Positions 58,001 to 64,000 of a stretch of 64,000 nucleotides of DNA are shown piece after piece. Under the pieces are notes generated by a model. It was not told the DNA's origin. It did not search any database and saw nothing but the letters and a program-made list of their open reading frames with translations. Source of the stretch: Blumeriella jaapii. Taxonomy: Eukaryota > Ascomycota > Leotiomycetes > Helotiales > Drepanopezizaceae. The stretch covers positions 434,001 to 498,000 of the forward strand of contig VWND01000007.1 of NCBI GenBank assembly GCA_009599575.1. The letters are read 5' to 3'. The first letter of the stretch is position 1; the number at the start of each line of letters is the position of its first letter. The translations under genes and the position numbers were made by a program.

Positions 58001-58661
58001 TTGCAATGATGGCATTGTGATGATATAAGCTTGCGCGATCTTCGGCTGCCCAGGTTGGGTCTACTTGCTGCATTTCCGGCTCGGGCATTGCGTTTCTTTG
58101 GCTCGTGTTCCAGCTCGAGCTGTGGTCTTTCCGTTTTTATTGGCGTTGGCCGTCCGCTCCCTTGGATACCGCTGGGGTCTTGAGCAGAGCGTTGGATTCA
58201 TGTATATATGTGATGGTGTGCCATGGTGTTGGAAAAAGAAGAGATTGTTGTTCCAGTTAACATGAGGTGCAGCATTGTCGCCGTTCGACATTTGGAGTTG
58301 TTTGGGGTAAGCTGCGATCAAGATCTCGGACCTGTGGCTGTATTCGCTTACCCTAATCAGAGGTTTTCATGTAGTGGCTTCTCGGTCCCACATGCAGTAC
58401 AGTACTGTAATACAACCAAAACCAAATTCAATCGTGACAAGTAGACGGTACATACAGTACAGTACAGTACTACTTAAGAAGGTTGATCCCGACAGGTTAA
58501 AAAAACACTATGGGTTGGGTTTGCTACTTTTGGGAGTGACGTCATTAAACGTGATGTCTTGTTATGTGCCCAGCACGAGAGCAGCGCCTCGCCCAGATAA
58601 AAGTCAACAACACTTTACCCTTGACGCCCACACGACCAACGCCCACACGACCGTCTCGAAA
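58001..58661. other. Intergenic, CRH gene to FMP52
   Basis: About 660 bp. Contains the palindrome TACAGTACTGTA at 58398-58409 and a (TACAG) run ACAGTACAGTACAGTAC at about 58,454-58,472. No gene. Confidence 0.5.
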
Positions 58662-59408
58662 ATGGCGAATACAGCAGTAGTCGGCTCAACGGGCCTTGTG
58701 GTTCGTCGCACCCTTCGCACATGGATCCCAGCCGACGCAACTGACAGCTCGCAGGGCTCACACATCCTCTCCACGCTCCTCCCCCTCCCCTCCATCTCTT
58801 CTGTTCACGCCATCGCCCGCCGTCAACCCACCTCCGCAGACCCCAAACTCCACCCACTCATCAACACCGAGACATCGCAATGGCCCAGCTCCCTCGCCTC
58901 CATCTCGCCCACGCCTGGCATCCTGTTCTCGGCTCTAGGCACGACCCGCGCTGCCGCCGGCGGCGTCGAGAACCAGCGTAAAATCGACTACGACCTGAAC
59001 CTCGCGCTCGCGAAAGCCGCGAAGGATGCGGGCGTGAAAGTGTACGTGCTCATCTCGACCGCGGCCGCGAACCCCAAGGCCTACGTGCCGTACACGAAGA
59101 TGAAGGGGGAGCTGGATGAGGCCGTCAAGCAGCTCGGCTTCGAGACGACCGTGATCCTGCACCCGGGCTTTCTGATTGGGAAGAGGGAGGAGAGTCGGCC
59201 GGTGGAAGCGCTGTTCCAGGGGCTCGCGAACACGCTCGGGGCGGTCAGCGGTGGGGCGCTGAAGAACTTCTGGGCGCAGGACGCGGAGGTCGTGGGAAGA
59301 GCCGCGGTGAGTGCTGGCTTGCAGGCGCTGGAGGGAGGGAAGCCGAAGGTCTGGGAGCTGGCGCAGCCGGACATTGTGAGGCTGGGGAAGACGGAGTGGA
59401 CGGCTTAG
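58662..59408 (+). CDS. fmp52: Fmp52-like mitochondrial NAD(P)-binding protein, 230 aa
   Basis: Exons 58662-58700 and 58755-59408. Fmp52 is a short-chain-dehydrogenase-like protein of the mitochondrial outer membrane, related to the TIP30/HTATIP2 group. The spliced N-terminus M-A-N-T-A-V-V-G-S-T-G-L-V joins G-S-H-I-L-S-T-L-L, restoring the Rossmann G-x-T-G-x-x-G loop. Further on come H-A-I-A-R-R-Q-P and the conserved Y-x3-K-like Y-T-K-M-K-G segment. The 54-bp intron is a multiple of three and has no stop, so an unspliced reading inserts 18 residues in the cofactor loop. The reading frame also stays open upstream of 58662, but the ATG at 58662 fits the family. Molecular function of the family is unclear. 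Confidence 0.88.
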   Translation: MANTAVVGSTGLVVRRTLRTWIPADATDSSQGSHILSTLLPLPSISSVHAIARRQPTSADPKLHPLINTETSQWPSSLASISPTPGILFSALGTTRAAAGGVENQRKIDYDLNLALAKAAKDAGVKVYVLISTAAANPKAYVPYTKMKGELDEAVKQLGFETTVILHPGFLIGKREESRPVEALFQGLANTLGAVSGGALKNFWAQDAEVVGRAAVSAGLQALEGGKPKVWELAQPDIVRLGKTEWTA

Positions 59409-59599
59409 GCCTACGAGCTTGTTCTGCGCGGCTGCGTGTCGTGTCGTGCGGGTGCGTGGGTGATATCTGAGATACGAGGGATTTGAGTGACGCGGTCATT
59501 TCATTTGTTCGTTCTTGAGCCTTTCGCATCGCCACAATTCCAGTCTTCCCACCCACATAGCATTTGCGCGTTTGAACGCCTGAGATTTTCTCCTCCTGC

Positions 59600-60088
59600 T
59601 TAAGGCTTGCCAGCTTTGTTCGGACTTCCCGCTCCGCTCTGCCTCTCCTTCCCCGCCGATTTGTTGGCCGCGCTCTCCTGCTGGTCCTTCGGCTTCGACA
59701 CCTCTGGGTTCGCCGGCGACACCTCCAATGGATTCCCCGACCCCTAAGCCACCTTTAGCCAGTCTCCTAGCGAGGACCACGTCCCAAGCAAGAGCGAGCA
59801 TACCTCGTTTCCCTCCCCCGCAATCTTCTTCTCCTTCTGCGGATCGGTCGTGCTGGGATCGAAGGCCGCCTCGTCTTGCTGCGCCGCGGCGTCGTCCGTG
59901 CCGGACTTGCTGTACTCGGTGGCTTCGGTGTTGATGCTGTCCTTGTCCTGGCTGTCTTTTCTGGGCCAGGCTCTCGCTGGGGACTGGGCGAAGGAGCGCA
60001 CTGGAGCGAGGAAGGGCCTCGAGCCGTGAAGGGCCCGCGCGCGCACGCATGGGCGGCGCGCGAGACGAGTGATGGACGGGGCTGACAT
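59600..60088 (-). CDS. Small mitochondrial protein of unknown function, 142 aa
   Basis: Exons 60088-59804 and 59743-59600 (60-bp intron, phase 0). The N-terminus is Arg-rich without acids (M-S-A-P-S-I-T-R-L-A-R-R-P-C-V-R-A-R), as for matrix import. The middle has N-T-E-A-T-E-Y-S-K-S-G-T-D-D and F-D-P-S-T-T-D-P, recurrent in a conserved ascomycete hypothetical family. The end is hydrophilic and Lys/Gly/Ser-rich (N-P-L-E-V-S-P-A-N-P-E-V-S-K-P, then G-A-G-S-P-N-K-A-G-K-P). No catalytic motif; probably partly disordered. Convergent with FMP52, 191 bp between stops. Confidence 0.78.
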
Positions 60089-61092
60089 CTTCGGGGCCGG
60101 TGTGTCTGTATGTGTATGTACAGTGCTGTCGGTGTGTCTATCTCCGAAGTCAGCACCACTTCGGGCAGGAGTGAGGGTCGTCAGAAAGAGTTCGAATGGC
60201 GACGATTGCCGGGTTGGAGTCAGCTTGTTTGACTCACTGGTCGAGAGGTGTGGGTTGTGATTATCTCGACCAAGTTGACTCGATGGCGGGAGCTGGGTAG
60301 GTAGGTACCTATATGTAGGTATGAACTGTACTTGGCTGGAGATTTCTCACTTACAAGATACGTACGTCATTGACGGCATGCAGCGCTAGTAAGCCTGGAT
60401 ATAATACTGTGTACACACTTTGCGGTACATAGGTACCTTACGATCCAGTAGATTTGTACAATACATATAAACAGTACGACGTCAACCCAACAAATGCATG
60501 CAAGCCTTGCATGCTGTCGTACAGTGCATACATAATATAAAGTACAGTACAGTGCAGTCAGTATACCGTACTTATCACTGCTTTAAGCTTAAAACGTAGC
60601 AAAGTCTTTCTGCTGCACGCATTCGTTCTTGGCTACAGTACCGTACCGTACCGTACCGTACAGTACGTACAAAATGTACAGCATAAAGTGTGTTCACTGT
60701 GTATTATATTGCAGAGTTCCCGATACCGGCCCGGGCCCGCGCAACAGAACTCACTCCCGGCCCCAGTCATGCGTGAAGGCGTGCTTGACCAAGCTCCCAA
60801 TTCTGGCCGACAAAGTCGTCTTTGACACGGCTCGACGATAACGTACTGTACTGTACTGTACTGTATGTACAGTATGTACAGTATTGGCGTGCCCATTAAT
60901 AATACAGCTAGACTAAGTCCAGGCTCGCTTTTCTTTACTTGCCCGCTCTCCCATCCTTTCTCTTCTTCGCCTCTCTCTCACCATACACGCCCTTTCACTG
61001 TGTTCGATTGCTCAAGCACCTGGCTTCTCTTCTCTGGTGGATCCGGCCTGGCAGAGTACTATAGCTGGCAGCGCGACTGAGGTGCCGTCAAG
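60089..61092. promoter_or_regulatory. Divergent intergenic region with TACAG/CCGTA pentamer runs, upstream of MET10
   Basis: About 1 kb between divergent starts. Contains ACAGTACCGTACCGTACCGT (60,634-60,672) and GTACTGTACTGTACTGTACT followed by GTATGTACAGTATGTACAGT (60,843-60,884). A CT-rich stretch (about 60,945-60,985) lies close to the MET10 start. No gene seen. Confidence 0.5.
60634..60672 (+). repeat. (CCGTA)n / (TACAG)n microsatellite
   Basis: Pentamer run in which the third unit type CCGTA replaces CTGTA; ends in GTACAGTACGTAC. Confidence 0.8.
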
Positions 61093-64000
61093 ATGGGTGA
61101 GCCCATGGATGTAGATCAGTCGCCGAGTCGAGGGATGAAACGCAAAGCAGAAGAGGCCGTCTCCGCATTCGACTCCACAAAAAGAAGCCAGGTAAGTGAG
61201 AGTTGGCCCGGTACACAAACACCTCTAACATGCAATCGCAGGCACCACAGGGCGCCGAGGTCCTCACGAGCACCTGGAATTCTGCGGGTGATGATGCCTC
61301 GACCTTCCCCAAGTTTACACAAAAGTCCTCGACCCTCCCCTTCGGCCAGCCCCTCGCCTACTCTGAGATTAGTGGACCTACCTATGTGACGGCGCAGACA
61401 TTGGTCCAGCAGGTCGCATATGCTCTCTCGGACAAGATCTTCTCCTACTCCCCCGAGTCTTTCGACCTGGACGTTGCGGTGAAGGGCTGGTCTGCGGCGG
61501 AGACCAAGAATGCCAATGGCTATACCACGCACGTTGCGTCTCTGCAGACTCGCTCGGGGGCTGGATCGTTTGCCCTAGGATACATGTTCTCCAAGGATTT
61601 CGATCTTGCTAAGAGACACATCCCTCAGTCTTTGCTTGCCTCTTCCTCGAGCTTGCACAACCTTCGTTCGGCTCTTGACCAGCTCTCCCTTCTTCACGCG
61701 GTCGCAAATCCATTTGTGGCTCATGTGGCAGCTGTGGACTATGCTCCGGGTGGAGCCCAAGGCCTGGTCACTGACTATGCCACGGCCTTGACTGTTTCCG
61801 AGGAATTGGGGCTCGGTCTCGTTGCCAGTTCTTCTCCATATGAAGCACAGCACATTTCCCTCTTCGCCACTATCCTGGCAACGATCTTACCGACTATCCA
61901 TATCTACGACGGTGTGAACACTGGGCGTGATACTTTGCGAGTCATTGATGTCCTGAACCAGGCCGGCCTGAACTCTGCGTACACCAATATTTTGAGGGAG
62001 GTCGCAAAGCTTAGCAGGAGAGCTGATGCCGAGACGAAGGCCGCCCATGTTCTGGCTGCGTTCAACGCCGAGCTTGGTACTGAATATGGCCTTTTCGAGT
62101 ACCGAGGTAGCAGTGTCGCTGAGACTGTTCTGGTTGTGTTTGGTAGCGCAGAAAGCTCTCTCGTAGGCCAAGTGGCCGAGAGATTGTCTGCAGAGGGACA
62201 CAAAGTCGGTGTTGTCACAGTCAGAGTTTACCGGCCATTTGCTGAGGAGGCTTTTTTAAATGTCCTACCTGCATCAGTCAAATCTATTGCGGTTCTTGGT
62301 CAGGTTGTAGACCATAATGCTGTTGCTGATGAGTCAACCCACTCGAATCTGTACGAGGATGTCCTAGCTGCAACCGTATTTTCCGACAAGTGGACTGCGC
62401 CACCTGCTGTTTCCGACTTGAAGTACTCGCGCGCAGACTTCTTGACACCAAGCCATGTGATCTCATACTACCAGCGATGCGGTACCAAGTCTCTCGAAGT
62501 TGTCGATCAGTTACAAGGCTTAAACGCCTCTCCTACCGAGCAGTATACCTTCTGGGATGTTCAGGATTCTGTCTCCTCGACCGCACCAGTTGCGCTCAGC
62601 AAGTTGTTGGCTGAAAATTCTGCCATCAACGTGGTTGTAGGCCAGACATATGACAACCTGGTGCAGGGTGGCATAGTGCGGACTGATATTAGAACATCCA
62701 AGAAGTCGGTCGAATCGTTCTATCCCATTGAGGAGGCTGATGTTGCCGTCGTTGGGGAGGAAAAGCTTCTCAAGGAGATTGGAATTGTCAAGAACGTGAA
62801 GATTGGTGGAAGCCTGATTCTGACACTTGCTGGTGTCAAGAATGAGGACCTGGAGAAAAGGCTCCCGGCTGCTGTTCGAAACGATATCAAGTTTCGAAGC
62901 ATTCGGTTATTTGTTTTGGATCCGAGTGTGTCGGCTGCCGTCGAGAAGGATGCCGCTGTGACAACTCTGATCACCGAATTGGCATTTCTCAAAGTTGCCC
63001 GTCTCGACCTATGGGAGAATGGCTTGCAAAAGCTCTCTGCCATCAATGGCACCGTCGACCTGCTGAACGAGGCTGCTACTGATTTGGACAATGTTTTCCG
63101 CCAGGTTGAGATTCCCGAATCTTGGGCTGAAGTCGAAGTTGATGCCGAGGCCCTCGATCTTCCAAGGACCATAAAAGCAAGCAGCTTCACCGGCTTCGCC
63201 AAGGAAGATGTCGAGCAACCTGCTCTTCTCAAGAACTGGCAGTCTGTCGCCAAGGGCCTTGCCTTCAAAGAGGCTTATGGCACCAAGACTGCCCTCAGGC
63301 CAGATCTTTCTACCAAGACTTACGAAATCACTGTCCAGGAGAACCGTCGTCTTACACCTCTCACCTATGACCGTAATATCTTCCACATTGAGTTCGATTT
63401 AGGAACTTCGGGTCTTACCTACAACATCGGCGAAGCTCTTGGTATCCATGCCGAGAATGATGTCAATGATGTTGTTAATTTCATGGAGTTCTACGGCCTT
63501 AATGCAGATGATGTTGTCGAAATTCCTTCCCGCGAAGATCCAAACGTCCTTGACACCAGAACAGTCTTTCAGTCCCTCGTACAGAACATCGACATCTTTG
63601 GCAAGCCACCAAAGAAGTTCTACGAGTCTCTCGCAGAGTTTGCCGACGACGAGGCCGAGAAAAAGGAACTTCTTACTCTCGGTGGTCCTGAGGGCGCCAA
63701 CGAGTTCAAGCGTCGTTCCGAGGTTGACACGATTACCTACGCCGACGTCCTCCTGGAGTTCAAGTCTGCCCACCCTAGCTTCCACGACATCGCCCAAATT
63801 GTCTCCCCAATGAAGCGACGTGAGTACTCGATTGCTTCAAGCCAGATGGTCGGCCCTACCACCGTTGCCCTTATGATTGTCGTGGTCAACTGGGTTGACA
63901 CCAAGGGCCGCGATCGTTTCGGACAAGCTACCCGTTACCTCAGCCAACTCCCAATCGGTGCAAAGGTCACGGCCTCTGTCAAGCCCTCCGTGATGAAGCT
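61093..64000 (+). CDS. met10: Sulfite reductase NADPH flavoprotein subunit (Met10), 5' part
   Basis: Exon 1 61093-61191; 50-bp intron 61192-61241 with branch CTAAC; exon 2 from 61242, open to the window end (over 950 residues). Alpha subunit of assimilatory sulfite reductase, which passes electrons from NADPH through FAD and FMN to the siroheme subunit that makes sulfide. After a short basic leader (M-K-R-K-A-E-E-A) come L-P-F-G-Q-P-L-A-Y and I-S-G-P-T-Y-V-T-A-Q-T-L-V-Q-Q, the fungal Met10 N-terminal (pyruvate-ferredoxin-oxidoreductase-like) region. The FAD/NADP-reductase part starts near 63,300 (R-L-T-P-L-T-Y-D-R-N-I-F-H-I-E-F-D and Y-N-I-G-E-A-L-G-I-H). The frame is unbroken over 2.7 kb, which argues for good local assembly. 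The NADPH-binding end is outside the window. Confidence 0.95.

Noticed and set aside
24828..61092. tRNA, 5S rRNA or other structured RNA genes in the intergenic stretches
   Set aside because: I scanned for cloverleaf landmarks such as GGTTCGAATCC-like B boxes and found none I could support; a covariance-model search would be decisive.

Overview
The window is fungal nuclear DNA from a filamentous ascomycete (Pezizomycotina). The evidence is short 49-107 bp GT-AG introns with CTAAC-like branch sites, a Yap1/AP-1 regulator, CRH-type GH16 and CBM18 cell-wall proteins, Dom34, Tsr2, Fmp52 and Met10. A leotiomycete is my guess from protein flavour only (low confidence). The window has two compartments with a sharp border near 24.83 kb.

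Left compartment (1-24,830): strikingly AT-rich and built of dead LTR retrotransposons that look hit by repeat-induced point mutation (RIP). The nesting can be read. A Ty1/copia element on the minus strand starts with its LTR at 24,686-24,827 and is read downwards as gag, protease and integrase. It is split by two complete Ty3/gypsy chromoviruses of one family (B). B2 (17,081-23,588, plus) has the target duplication GTTGC; B1 (8,056-14,469, minus) has TAAAA. Both are perfect 5-bp duplications. The copia integrase is then cut at 7,820 by the 3' LTR of a second gypsy family (A2, 5,698-7,820, plus). A2 is itself broken by a head-on copy of its own family (A1, 1-5,697, minus) that runs off the left edge. 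A2 carries an almost uninterrupted ~187-codon reading frame antisense to the element, which is the most novel-looking item here.

Right compartment (24,830-64,000): ordinary intron-containing genes. In order: a frame-broken esterase/lipase (minus), TSR2 (plus), a BSD-domain protein (minus), the AP-1/Yap1 bZIP factor (plus), an aldo-keto reductase (minus), DOM34/pelota (plus), a small secreted double chitin-binding protein (minus), a GPI-anchored cysteine-rich protein (minus), a mitochondrial hotdog dehydratase HTD2 (minus), a SANT/Myb-like regulator (minus), a five-exon Myb-like protein (plus), a CRH-type GH16 transglycosylase (plus), FMP52 (plus), a small mitochondrial protein (minus) and the 5' part of MET10, the sulfite reductase flavoprotein (plus, cut by the right edge).

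The genes do not form one pathway. They are housekeeping (ribosome biogenesis and rescue, mitochondrial fatty-acid synthesis, sulfate assimilation), redox stress (AP-1, AKR) and cell-surface or secreted functions. Long gene-free stretches (40.4-44.2, 49-53.3, 54.1-56.6, 60.1-61.1 kb) are studded with the pentamer TACAG/CTGTA and its palindrome TACAGTACTGTA.
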